Assembly: GCF_003634705.1 (NCBI RefSeq)
Contig: NZ_RBWU01000005.1
Coordinates: forward strand, 558,001 to 622,000
DNA: 64,000 nt
DNA from: Actinomadura pelletieri DSM 43383
Lineage (GTDB): Bacteria > Actinomycetota > Actinomycetes > Streptosporangiales > Streptosporangiaceae
Reading direction: 5' to 3'
Part shown: in pieces, positions 25,646-34,463 of the stretch
How the letters are laid out: every line of letters starts with the position of its first letter
How positions within the stretch are numbered: the stretch's first letter is position 1
Translations under genes and position numbers: made by a program
Notes under the pieces: model-generated
What the model was told of the DNA's origin: nothing
What the model saw: the letters and a program-made list of their open reading frames with translations, nothing else
Databases searched by the model: none

Positions 25646-28600
25646 GTGATCGAGGACGTCAGGGACGCGCCCGCCACGCCCGAAGCGGCCACGGCTGCCA
25701 CGACCGGTACAGCCACGACCGGTGCGGAGCTGGACCACGGCACGTACGAGGTGCTGCGGGCGCGGCTCGCGGAGCGGGCCGGGGAGCTGGCGCGGCGGGC
25801 CGAGACGCTGAACGCCCGGCGGCTGGAGGTGTTCGGCGGCGCGGAACTGACGCTGATCGGCACCGAACGGATCCGGACGGCGAGTCCCGGCGTGCCCCGC
25901 GACGTGGTGGCTCTCGGCGACGTGCTGTTGTTCGGGAACAACGCGTCCCTCGGCTCGACGTCCGAGACGACGGTCGACGACGTGTTCTCCCTGCACAGGT
26001 TCTCGAGGTCCGGCGAGGCCGGCGACGGGGGCGGCATCGCGTTGGTCCCGGTGGGGACCGACGCGGTGCCGGGTCTCCTGGACGATCCTCGGTTCCGGCG
26101 CGACTTCGCCGACATGTACCGGTACTACCGGCAGGCCCGGCTGCTCCAGTTGCGGTTCGTCGAGGGGCGGCTGCTCGCGGCATTCCAGACCGGGCCGCGC
26201 CTGTCCGACGTGCGGGTGCTGCGGTGGCGGACGTCCATGTCCGGGGACGGCGCCGTCACCTACGAGGACAACCAAGGCGAGCGCGACCACGCGTTCCCGT
26301 CGCCGCACGACGTCGACTGGACCGCCGCGACGCGGGACGAGCACGTCCTGGGGCGACACCCGCACATCTCGATCGGCGGTGAAGTATTCGTCGCGACGGT
26401 CGGCGGCACCCTCACCGTCAAGGTCGAGGACGACACCGACACCGGCGAGGGCATCTACTCCGAACCCGTCGACGAGCCGCTCCAGTCGCTCGCCGACGCG
26501 GACGTCCTGTACGCGCGGGTCGGGGCACTGATCCTGCTGCGGATCCGCCCGTACAACGAGACCGGGTGGCGGCACCTGGTGTTCAACGTCCGGACGAAGG
26601 ACGTCGTGCGGCTCGACGGCATCGCGGGGGCGTGTCGCCGGCTGCCCGACGACCACGGGATCGTCTTCCCCGGCGGCTACTGCCTGGACACGGGCGTGGT
26701 GAAGACGTTCGACACCGACGTCACCGGGTTGGAGTACGAGCGCGTCGTCCGGTCCCCGAACGGCGAGGACGTCCTGTACGTGTTCCATTCGCGCGCGGAC
26801 GGCAGGTCGCTGCTCCTGCCGTACAACGTGATCCGCAAGCAGGTCACCACGCCGATCACCTGCCACGGCCACGCGCTGTTCGAAGACGGGACGCTCGTCG
26901 TCATGCGGACGCTCACGGACGAGGCGGCCCGCGTCCACCCGGTCCGGTTGTGGGCGACGCCGTTCGTGTCCGACGCGCACGCCGCCGCGCAGCCCGTGGG
27001 CACGGGTCCGCTGGAGCGGATCGGGAACGCGGACCTGGTCCGGGGGATCTCCGAGTGCCTCTCCGTCGCCCGCATGGTCGAGGAGATGTCGCCGTCCACC
27101 CGTGTCTTCGAGGCGCTGATCGCGGCCTGCACGCGCACGTCCGACCTGCACCACTGGCTCGCCGGGGACGAGATCGGGGACCTCGCGGCGCCGCTGGCCG
27201 ACGTCCGCGCCACGGCGGGTCAGGTGCTGGAGGAGTACGAGAAGGTCCGCGCGCTCACCGAGCAGGCCGCCGCGTCCGTCGCCGAGACCGCCGACGCCGT
27301 CGCGGCCCTGGTCCGGCGGGCGCGCACCGAGCCGCCGGAGAGCGCGGACGGGTGGATGACGCGGCTCGCCGAGTTCCGCCGCGCCCAAGGGCACATCGAA
27401 ACGCTTCGCGACCTGCGCCATGTGGACACGGCCCGGCTCGACGAACTGGCCGCGACCGTCGAGACCGAGCTGCGGGACGCCGGTCAGGGCGCCGTCGAGT
27501 TCCTGCGCCGCGAGGACGCCTTCACCGGCTACCACGCCGAGGTCGACCGGATCGCGGAGGCGGCGCACGCGATCGAGACGTCCGCCGACGCCGCGCCCCT
27601 CGCCGACCTCCTCGACGCGCAGAACGAGGGCCTCGGGATCGTCACCGAGGTCGTCGGCGAACTCGACCTCACCGACGCCACCGCCCGCACCGCGATCCTC
27701 GAACGGGTCGGCGAGGTCCTCGGTGGGCTGAACCGGGCCCGCGCCGTCCTGGACAACCGGCGCCGCGAACTCCTCGAACGCGAGGAGCGCGCCGCGTTCG
27801 CCGCCGAACTGGCCCTGCTCGACCGGGCCATCGCGGGCGCGCTCGCCACCGCCGCCACCCCCGAGGGCTGTGACGAGCAGCTCGGCCGCCTGCTCCTCCG
27901 CCTGGAGACCATGCAGGCCCGGTTCGCCGACCTGGACGAGTTCCTCGCCGAACTCGAGACCAAGCGGACCGAGGTGTACGAGGCGTTCTCGTCCCGTAAG
28001 CAGGCGCTTCTGGACGAGCGCGCCCGCCGCACCGACCGCCTCATGGAGTCGGCCGACCGGATCCTGTCCGGCGTCCGCCGCCGCGCCGCCGCGCTCGCGT
28101 CCCCGGACGAGGTCAACACCTACTTCGCCACCGATCCGATGGTGGCCCGCCTGCACGCCATCGCCGGCGAGCTGCGGGCCCTGGACGACGGTGTCCGCGC
28201 CGAGGAGCTGGACGGCCGGGTCAAGGCCGCCCGCCAGGAGGCCGGGCGCGCGCTACGCGACCGGCTCGACCTCTACGGCGACGACGGTGGGACGATCCGG
28301 CTCGGACGGCACCGTTTCGCCGTGAACACCCGTCCGGTCGAGCTGACCCTCGTTCCGCACGGGACCGCCGAACGCGCCTCGCTCGACTTCGTGATCACCG
28401 GCACTGACTACCGGGCGCCGGTCCGCGACGACGCCCTCATCGCGACCCGCCACCTGTGGAGCCAGAGCCTCGTCTCGGAAACCCCGGACATGTACCGCGC
28501 CGAGTACCTGGCGACGTCGATCCTCGCGGGGACGGCCCCCGACGTGCTGCGCCAGGCCGTGGCCGGGGATCGTGTGCTGTCCCTCGTCCGGGACGCGGCG

Positions 28601-30577
28601 GCCGACCGTTACGACGAGGGCTACGAACGAGGCGTCCACGACCACGACGCGGCGCGCATCCTGGAAACAGTGGTGCGCCTGCACACGGACGCGGGCCTGC
28701 TGCGTTACCCGTCCGCCGCCCGCGCAGCCGCACAGCTCTTCTGGACACACGGACCCGCCGACGGCGACCGCGCCGCCTGGACGACCCGCGCCCGTTCCCT
28801 GGTCCGCGTCCGCGAGGCGTGGGGCAGCCCCGGCGCCCTGACCGCGCTGGCGTCCGAGCTGGCCGCGTCCATCGGCGAGTTCATCGACCGCACCGGACTG
28901 CCCGCTGAGGCGGACGCGGCGATCGCGGCCGAGTACCTGATCGAGGAACTCGCCGCCACTCCGGAGGGGTTCGTCACCGCCCAGGGAGCCCGCGACCTGC
29001 TGGACGGCCTCGGCCATCACCACGCCGTCCTGAACAGCGAGCTACACGCGCTCGGCGGCGACCTCGCCGCCCGCCACCAACTCGCCATGGCCTGGCTCGC
29101 CCCTTTCGCGGACGACCCGTCCGACCTCCCCGATGCCGTCGCCGCCCTGCTGTGCGACGCCCCCCGCTACGACTCCCCCGCCGCCCTCACCGCGACGGTC
29201 GACGACCTGCTCGGCGACCATCCGCGCATCACCGGCGGCCGTCTCTCCGTCCGCCTGGACGAACTGCTCACCCGCACCCGCCGTTTCCACGCCGACCGGG
29301 TGCCCGAGTTCCGCGCCTACCAGAAACGACGCAACACCGTCATCGCCGAAGAAGGAAGACGCCTCGGAATCACCGGGCTCAAACCACGCACGATGAGCGC
29401 CTTCGTGCGCAACCGCCTGGTGGACGAGGTGTACCTACCGCTGATCGGCGACAACCTCGCCAAACAACTCGGTTCGTCCGGCGAAGGCAAACGCACCGAC
29501 CACATGGGTCTCCTCCTGCTCATCTCCCCGCCCGGCTACGGCAAGACGACCCTCATGGAGTACGTCGCCGACCGTCTGGGGCTGGCCCTCGTCAAAGTGG
29601 ACGGTCCGGCCCTCGGCCACGAGACCACGTCCCTCGACCCGGCGAAGGCACCGAACGCCACCGCCGCCCGGGAGGTGGAGCGGATCAATTTCGCCCTCGA
29701 AATGGGCAACAACGTCCTGCTCTATGTGGACGACATCCAGCACACGTCCCCGGAATTCCTCCAGAAGTTCATTCCGCTGTGCGACGCCCAACGCCGGATC
29801 GACGGCGCGGCACGCGCCTACGACCTGCGCGGCAAGCGATTCGCCGTGTGCATGGCCGGAAACCCGTACACCGAGTCCGGGCGTCGTTTCCGCATTCCCG
29901 ACATGCTCGCCAACCGCGCCGACGTCTGGAACCTCGGCGACGTCCTGTCCGGCAAGGAGGACCTGTTCGCGCTCAGCTTCATCGAGAACGCCCTCACGTC
30001 CAACCCGGTGTTGGCTCCGCTCACCACCCGCGACCGCGGCGACGTGGAACTGCTCGTCCGGCTGGCCTCCGGCGACGAGACCGCGCGTCCCGACCGCCTG
30101 TCCCACCCGTACTCCCAGACCGAGCTGGACGAGATCCTGGCCGTTCTGGAAAGGCTGCTGCACGTCCAGCGGGTCGTCCTGACGGTCAACCGCGCCTACA
30201 TGGCCTCCGCCGCCCAGGACGACTCCGCCCGCACCGAGCCTCCGTTCCGGCTCCAGGGTTCCTACCGCGACATGAACAAGCTCGCCGAACGCGTCCTGCC
30301 CGTGATGAACGCCGCCGAACTCGAAGCCGCCATAGACGACCATTACAAGGCCGAATCCCAAACCCTGACCTCGGACGCCGAAGCGAACCTGCTGAAACTG
30401 TCCGAACTTCGCGGCACCCTGACCCCCGAACAGCAGGCCCGCTGGACGGAGATCAAATCCGCCTACCGACGATCCCAGCCCATACCCGGAACCGAGGACC
30501 CGACAGTGAGCGCCCTCCTCCACCTGGCCGACAAACTGACCGCCATCGAAAAGGCACTGAACGCACGACTCGACTGA
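25646..30577 (+). CDS. Giant coiled-coil AAA+ ATPase of the flotillin operon
   Basis: 1643 residues. Residues 1-480 are beta-rich with repeated strands, propeller-like, and no membrane helix. About 480-900 are charged helices and coiled coil, 900-1200 a helical middle part. An AAA+ module closes the protein: Walker A PGYGKTT with Lys1300, Walker B VLLYVDDIQ with Asp1362/Asp1363, then a sensor-like NPYTESGRRF stretch and a helical lid. No HExxH protease motif is seen. Proteins like this are often labelled 'DNA repair ATPase' only for their coiled coils. GTG 25646 follows a GGAGGGGAG site. It lies 34 bases after the flotillin stop, so the three genes form an operon. The substrate is unknown. 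Confidence 0.88.
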   Translation: MIEDVRDAPATPEAATAATTGTATTGAELDHGTYEVLRARLAERAGELARRAETLNARRLEVFGGAELTLIGTERIRTASPGVPRDVVALGDVLLFGNNASLGSTSETTVDDVFSLHRFSRSGEAGDGGGIALVPVGTDAVPGLLDDPRFRRDFADMYRYYRQARLLQLRFVEGRLLAAFQTGPRLSDVRVLRWRTSMSGDGAVTYEDNQGERDHAFPSPHDVDWTAATRDEHVLGRHPHISIGGEVFVATVGGTLTVKVEDDTDTGEGIYSEPVDEPLQSLADADVLYARVGALILLRIRPYNETGWRHLVFNVRTKDVVRLDGIAGACRRLPDDHGIVFPGGYCLDTGVVKTFDTDVTGLEYERVVRSPNGEDVLYVFHSRADGRSLLLPYNVIRKQVTTPITCHGHALFEDGTLVVMRTLTDEAARVHPVRLWATPFVSDAHAAAQPVGTGPLERIGNADLVRGISECLSVARMVEEMSPSTRVFEALIAACTRTSDLHHWLAGDEIGDLAAPLADVRATAGQVLEEYEKVRALTEQAAASVAETADAVAALVRRARTEPPESADGWMTRLAEFRRAQGHIETLRDLRHVDTARLDELAATVETELRDAGQGAVEFLRREDAFTGYHAEVDRIAEAAHAIETSADAAPLADLLDAQNEGLGIVTEVVGELDLTDATARTAILERVGEVLGGLNRARAVLDNRRRELLEREERAAFAAELALLDRAIAGALATAATPEGCDEQLGRLLLRLETMQARFADLDEFLAELETKRTEVYEAFSSRKQALLDERARRTDRLMESADRILSGVRRRAAALASPDEVNTYFATDPMVARLHAIAGELRALDDGVRAEELDGRVKAARQEAGRALRDRLDLYGDDGGTIRLGRHRFAVNTRPVELTLVPHGTAERASLDFVITGTDYRAPVRDDALIATRHLWSQSLVSETPDMYRAEYLATSILAGTAPDVLRQAVAGDRVLSLVRDAAADRYDEGYERGVHDHDAARILETVVRLHTDAGLLRYPSAARAAAQLFWTHGPADGDRAAWTTRARSLVRVREAWGSPGALTALASELAASIGEFIDRTGLPAEADAAIAAEYLIEELAATPEGFVTAQGARDLLDGLGHHHAVLNSELHALGGDLAARHQLAMAWLAPFADDPSDLPDAVAALLCDAPRYDSPAALTATVDDLLGDHPRITGGRLSVRLDELLTRTRRFHADRVPEFRAYQKRRNTVIAEEGRRLGITGLKPRTMSAFVRNRLVDEVYLPLIGDNLAKQLGSSGEGKRTDHMGLLLLISPPGYGKTTLMEYVADRLGLALVKVDGPALGHETTSLDPAKAPNATAAREVERINFALEMGNNVLLYVDDIQHTSPEFLQKFIPLCDAQRRIDGAARAYDLRGKRFAVCMAGNPYTESGRRFRIPDMLANRADVWNLGDVLSGKEDLFALSFIENALTSNPVLAPLTTRDRGDVELLVRLASGDETARPDRLSHPYSQTELDEILAVLERLLHVQRVVLTVNRAYMASAAQDDSARTEPPFRLQGSYRDMNKLAERVLPVMNAAELEAAIDDHYKAESQTLTSDAEANLLKLSELRGTLTPEQQARWTEIKSAYRRSQPIPGTEDPTVSALLHLADKLTAIEKALNARLD

Positions 30578-30589
30578 CCGGGCGACCCC

Positions 30590-31111
30590 TCAATTCCCGG
30601 CCCCGGGCGGCGGCGGAACGTCCCGAACCCCATGCTGCCTGAGCGACATGTCCACGGCCAGGTCCCACCGGTCGGACAGGGCACGCGACATCGCGTACGC
30701 GTCGTCGCACATCGCCGCCGCGGCCTCCGCCGTCTCCGGGTCACCGGCCCGTTCGGCGACGCGCCGCAGCATCTCACCGGCGGCGATCTGGAGGTGGACG
30801 GCGACATAGGCGTCCCGCATGTGCCTGCCCACGGGGTCGCGGCGGCTGCGGCCGAGCCCGCCCTCGACCACCGCCGCGAACAACATCCCCGCGTCCCGCA
30901 CGATGGACGGCGCCGAACCGTGCGCCCGCAACCGGGCCTCGATCGCCCGCGTATGCGCCCGGGACCGCTCGGCGTAGCGGCCGAGCGGTCCGCACATCTC
31001 CGGTTCGTCCGCCGCCGCGGTCAGCAACTCGCTGAGCGCGGCCTGCACATGCTGCTGCAGCGCGTGCGCGTCCTTCAGATAGCCGACCAACTGCCTGTCG
31101 ATGATCGTCAT
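30590..31111 (-). CDS. Ferritin-like DUF892 (YciF-type) protein
   Basis: 173 residues, mostly helical. The start (IIDRQLVGYLKDAHALQQHVQAALSELL) and the pattern RSRAHTRAIEARLRAHG, AYVAVHLQIAAGEMLRRVAERAGDPETA fit YciF/DUF892 ferritin-like stress proteins, with Glu/His residues where the family binds iron. Role unclear, usually stress-induced. The ATG overlaps the stop of a 43-residue membrane peptide gene (ATGA), and it converges on the AAA+ gene with 12 bases between the stops. Confidence 0.8.
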   Translation of the reverse strand: MTIIDRQLVGYLKDAHALQQHVQAALSELLTAAADEPEMCGPLGRYAERSRAHTRAIEARLRAHGSAPSIVRDAGMLFAAVVEGGLGRSRRDPVGRHMRDAYVAVHLQIAAGEMLRRVAERAGDPETAEAAAAMCDDAYAMSRALSDRWDLAVDMSLRQHGVRDVPPPPGAGN

Positions 31112-31239
31112 GCGGACTTTCTCGCGCGCCGTCGACGCGGCGTCGGCATCGCCTTGACGACCACGGCGAGCACGGCGAGCGCCAGCATCGCGACGGTCAG
31201 CCGGAGCAGACCGGGCCCCAGACGCTTTCCCTTGCTCAT
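31108..31239 (-). CDS. 43-residue single-pass membrane peptide
   Basis: ATG 31239 follows a strong GGAGGGAG ribosome site. The peptide has a short basic N-terminus (MSKGKRLGPG), one hydrophobic helix (about 11-29) and a very basic C-terminus (PTPRRRRARKSA). Both ends overlap neighbours by four bases as ATGA: its start with the DUF6084 stop and its stop with the DUF892 start. That double coupling is strong evidence that it is translated. With positive charge on both sides its topology is uncertain. No homologue is known to me. Confidence 0.8.
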   Translation of the reverse strand: MSKGKRLGPGLLRLTVAMLALAVLAVVVKAMPTPRRRRARKSA

Positions 31240-31733
31240 TTCTCACTCCCTCCCCTGTCCAGTTCACGGGCGACCGGACGGATCCGTCCGGCCACGTTCA
31301 TTTCGGCCCTGCGGCCACAGCGGGCCAGCAGGTCACGCCAGATCGAAACGGGCAACAGGGCCGTCATCTCATGCCGCCAGGGGGCCTGCCCGGTGTGCCG
31401 GTTCCCGTCCTCGCCGGGGTAGAAGACCGTGCCGTCGAAGGCCAGCCTGAGCGGCACACCGCCGTCATCCCCAGAAGGCCCCTCATCCACATGGCCGCAC
31501 GTCAACCCGAGCGTGGCCTCCGTCCCACCGCGAAAGGTGGGCACGGTCGCACCACCGCGCGCCCACGCCCGACCGGACTCCGCGAGAGTCACGAACGTGG
31601 TGAGCAGGACGCACTGGACGGGCCCGCCGTCCAGCCGCCGCAACCCGACCCGCAGATTCAGGATGGGCGCCACCGTGGACGTTCCGGCCTCGAACCCGAC
31701 CAGCTCCACACCGAGTTCCGGCGGACCGTTCAT
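31236..31733 (-). CDS. DUF6084-family protein
   Basis: 165 residues. The pattern PELGVELVGFEAGTSTVAPILNLRVGL, GGTEATLGLTC, PLRLAFDGTVFYPGEDG, and LLPVSIWRDLLARC matches the DUF6084 family as I remember it, beta-rich proteins of unknown role. ATG 31733 is chosen because the conserved part starts there; the frame is open to an ATG at 31826 but that stretch has poor codon bias (AAT, AGA, TTG). It is the first gene of a coupled trio with the 43-residue membrane peptide and the ferritin-like protein. Length is shorter than typical relatives of about 220. Confidence 0.72.
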   Translation of the reverse strand: MNGPPELGVELVGFEAGTSTVAPILNLRVGLRRLDGGPVQCVLLTTFVTLAESGRAWARGGATVPTFRGGTEATLGLTCGHVDEGPSGDDGGVPLRLAFDGTVFYPGEDGNRHTGQAPWRHEMTALLPVSIWRDLLARCGRRAEMNVAGRIRPVARELDRGGSEK

Positions 31734-31846
31734 GATCAACACTTTTCGGACCTGCCCCGCCCGCCCGACACGAAACACCGTGACGAACCCCTTCAATCTC
31801 GGATTGGAGAGATTTTCCGGTGCCATGCCGGACGTGCCTGGTCGCC

Positions 31847-32482
31847 TCAGCCCAACGGCCGCCGCCCGAGAAAGGCGACCAACCGATCTCCCGCCCCCGC
31901 GTCCACACCCGGCTCGACCGGCTCGGCGAACAACGGCCACCGATCCTGCGGCTCGGGCGCCAACAACGGCACGATCATCAGCAACTCGTCCGCCAACGCG
32001 GGCGGAACGGGCGCCCGCCGCCCCGACGCCTGCGCGATGTCCCAACCGTGCACGGCCACCTCGATCGCTCCTGCGGCGGCCATCAACTCCCGATCCATAC
32101 TGCGATCACCGATCTCAACCCGCCCCGGGCACAGCGACTTCCGCAGCAACCGAACAGCACGCACCCGCACCGCGGACACCGGATCCTCCTCCGGGACGAG
32201 CGGCTCCGGGTTCATCGCGACCCGCCCAAGGCAGACGCCGTCGTACAGGGCCGCGAGCGAGTCACGCAGATGCAGCAACAGCATCTCGAGGTTCCACTCC
32301 CCACACGGCGTCCCACGCCCCAGCATGTCGGGCGTGACCCCCTGGACGGCCGTCAACGCGAAGTAGATCGCCCGCTCGAGCAACCTGCCGTCCAGGGGAG
32401 ATGGACAGTCACCCGAGGGGGGACCACCCCTCGGCCCAGACCGGTGGGCTTCCGTCCACGCACACATCTGTCCTCCAGTCAT
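31847..32482 (-). CDS. DinB-like / TIGR03086-type metal-binding protein
   Basis: 211 residues with a four-helix DinB/maleylpyruvate-isomerase N-terminal fold. It has TPCGEWNLEMLLLHLRDSL with the first metal His, EVAVHGWDIAQASG with the second, and the family's C-terminal DRLVAFLGRRP end. Members may be thiol-dependent S-transferases using mycothiol, or have unknown roles. The ATG at 32482 is taken because GGAGG lies eight bases upstream; an ATG at 32509 would skip that site. It is 113 bases upstream of the DUF6084 gene on the same strand. Confidence 0.85.
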   Translation of the reverse strand: MTGGQMCAWTEAHRSGPRGGPPSGDCPSPLDGRLLERAIYFALTAVQGVTPDMLGRGTPCGEWNLEMLLLHLRDSLAALYDGVCLGRVAMNPEPLVPEEDPVSAVRVRAVRLLRKSLCPGRVEIGDRSMDRELMAAAGAIEVAVHGWDIAQASGRRAPVPPALADELLMIVPLLAPEPQDRWPLFAEPVEPGVDAGAGDRLVAFLGRRPLG

Positions 32483-32772
32483 CGCGACGGCCTCCAAGAG
32501 GTAGACCATCCGCCCACCGGAAAGTCATCGCACACCCCATCACCCACGCCGATACCACCCCCAAAGAGCAAACCGCACCAATCCCCCACAAACCCCACCC
32601 GACCCGAGGCCACAAAGTCGCAACCATGCCCGAAAAACCAATTTTCCACCCCCTATGCCCGATTAGCTGAAACGATCAGCCACCTCACATCTGAAACGGA
32701 CGTGCCAGGCATAGCCGCAATAACATCCGATCGTGCGACATAACCGATTGGAACGAGCTAGGCTGACCCGCG

Positions 32773-32838
32773 CGCCCCGAGCGAGAGCCTCGGGGCGATG
32801 ACCAGTTAGAGCGTCGTGCGCACATGAACGCACGACGC
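32773..32838 (+). ncRNA. Candidate structured leader or small RNA with two strong hairpins
   Basis: CGCCCCGAG (32773-32781) pairs with CTCGGGGCG (32789-32797), and GCGTCGTGCG (32811-32820) with CGCACGACGC (32829-32838). A TAGGCT -10-like hexamer at 32759-32764 would start a transcript at the foot of the first hairpin. Downstream lies a nine-codon frame (ATG 32860, MRWRIFMW and stop) and a third weaker hairpin at about 32897-32925. No Rfam family is recognised. The rest of 32483-32987 shows no gene. Confidence 0.4.
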
Positions 32839-32987
32839 CTCCACATAGATGGGATCACCATGCGCTGGCGCATCTTCATGTGGTAGGGGAGACCGGGGCG
32901 GACGTGAAAACTCCACCCCGGCCCCTTACGAAGATCGCCCGCAATAGAGCCTTCTCATCGGCGTCCCCGACATGGTGAACTGAATGA

Positions 32988-33350
32988 ATGACAGAGCCGA
33001 TGACCGTGGCCATCGCCACCGCCCTGGCGGGCAAGGCCGTCGAGGTCGCGGGCGAACCGGTACGCGCCGCCGTCATGGAGATCACCCGCCGCGTCCGTGA
33101 ACGCTTCCACGGCCGCCCGTCCGAGGAGAGAGCCCTCGCCCGTGGCGCCGAGGAGCCCGAAATCCTCCAGGGCGCCGTCCGACGCCTCCTGGACGAGGAC
33201 CCGGACTTCCGCAGCGAACTGGAAGGCCTCTGGAACCAGGCCCACACCGAGGCCTCCGCGACCGACGACGGCGTAGTCAACGTCTTCAGCGGCCAGGCCC
33301 AAAGCGTCATCCAACTCCGCGACATCAACGGCAACCTGAACATCGGCTAA
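32988..33350 (+). CDS. Small orphan protein with amyloid-signalling-like C-terminal motif
   Basis: 120 residues. Residues 1-90 are helical and charged (VAIATALAGKAVEVAGEPV, then RALARGAEEPEILQGAVRRLLDEDPDF). The C-terminus reads VVNVFSGQAQSVIQLRDINGNLNIG, with alternating hydrophobic/polar residues, paired Asn/Gly and VIQ. That resembles the RHIM-like short motifs at the ends of actinobacterial conflict proteins that pass signals by amyloid templating. Such adaptors are normally next to an NTPase or effector carrying the same motif; none is adjacent. The likeness is by eye. ATG 32988 is used; an ATG at 33000 is possible. Confidence 0.75.
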   Translation: MTEPMTVAIATALAGKAVEVAGEPVRAAVMEITRRVRERFHGRPSEERALARGAEEPEILQGAVRRLLDEDPDFRSELEGLWNQAHTEASATDDGVVNVFSGQAQSVIQLRDINGNLNIG

Positions 33351-33561
33351 CACCACCTCCACCCACCAATCCCAGCGACCGTCGAACGCCATTCAGCGCC
33401 CCTCGCTGGAGACCGCCAAACACACGCGCCAGCCGGGGCGACCCTCAACTAAAAAGACGGCCCGCCTGAACCATGCGCTAACGCACCCGCGGAAAGTCGC
33501 CGATTCCCGAGATCGAAACCGCCCTAAACTTCTGCCGAGCAGGAGGAATGGCGGCCAGATC

Positions 33562-33589
33562 GGAGCGGGCGAAAAGCTCGGCCCGCTCC
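33562..33589. terminator. Bidirectional terminator hairpin
   Basis: GGAGCGGGC (33562-33570) pairs with GCCCGCTCC (33581-33589). It lies between two convergent genes and could end either transcript. Confidence 0.65.
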
Positions 33590-33617
33590 AATCCGGCTCG
33601 CGCCGTCCTTGGTCAGG

Positions 33618-34021
33618 TCAGGGCACGATCATGTGAAAGCCGATGTCCCGCGCACCAGCGGCGACGCCGGTGCCGACGAAGACTTCCCTGTCGGCGCAGC
33701 CCGCGTTGTCGTGCCGCAGGAAGACATTCGCGTCCCAGGGGGTACTACTCCACTGGACCGAAGCGACCGGAACGACCCGGCTGGCGTCGATGTCATCGTC
33801 CATCCGCACGCAGTACTGACCGGTGGCGATCTTTCGAACGCCGGTGACCCCCTGGAGCGAACGACCGACCCGTCGGCGTTGACGATGGCTGCGGCGCGAA
33901 CTCCCGGGGCAGAGGCGCCGCCAAGATCGGCCAACGCGGGCAGAGCGAACCCCCCGACGATCCCGGCGGCGGCCAAGGCGGCCGCGGTCAGTGCGGCGGT
34001 TTTCCTGGTAATGGAGGACAC
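33618..34021 (-). pseudogene. Secreted small protein broken by a one-base frameshift
   Basis: From GTG 34021 (GAGAGG site upstream) the frame encodes a Sec signal peptide (SSITRKTAALTAAALAAAGIVGGFALPALA) and a mature start AAIVNADGSVVRS, then runs out of phase. The other frame continues the protein: GVRKIATGQYCVRMDDDID, NVFLRHDNAGCADREVFVG, DIGFHMIVP and a stop at 33618. The two halves join with one extra base at the C5 run 33848-33852. The whole, about 134 residues, resembles short secreted actinobacterial proteins of unknown function with a conserved VNADG start. It may be a true pseudogene or a homopolymer sequencing error. Confidence 0.8.
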
Positions 34022-34463
34022 GGAGCCTCTCTTCCTGGCGAAGGGATACGTTGCTGCGGAAGGAGCCTGGCGTGGCATTTCCACCGCGCCGACACCCCTC
34101 CAGCTATTACTCAATGTATTAACTTGAACACACATAGTGATATAGCGCAGCAGTAACCCCTGCTTGCTTCCCGGCTCGCCTAACCAGACCTGGAAGGCCG
34201 TAACACCACAGCATTGGACCGTTTTGTCTCCCACGGCCTGTACCGGGCGCGGTGACCGGACCTCGCGCCGTCCAGGCATCTCATGCCGCCGAACGGGCCG
34301 CCTATTGGTCCTTTCAAAGCTCGCGAAGAGCGGCGGCGCAGATGCCGGACAGCGGTAGGACGGCACCTAAGACTTCGGTTTTGGCCGCGCGGTGCAGAAA
34401 CTGGCCCCGCCGACAGCGCCCCGCGCAGAACAGAGGCGCGCCCCCACAACGGGGGCCCCCGGA
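34022..34463. other. Spacer without a supportable gene
   Basis: The part at 34080-34150 is A/T-rich and probably carries the promoter of the secreted-protein gene. No frame shows family motifs. A GC-rich hairpin-like stretch (34436-34461) precedes the tRNA-linked repeat. Confidence 0.4.

Noticed and set aside
22780-26115. 1111-codon minus-strand open frame opposite YqiJ/flotillin
   Set aside because: Leu/Asp/Arg-rich antisense shadow of the flotillin coiled coil; no motif or start signal.
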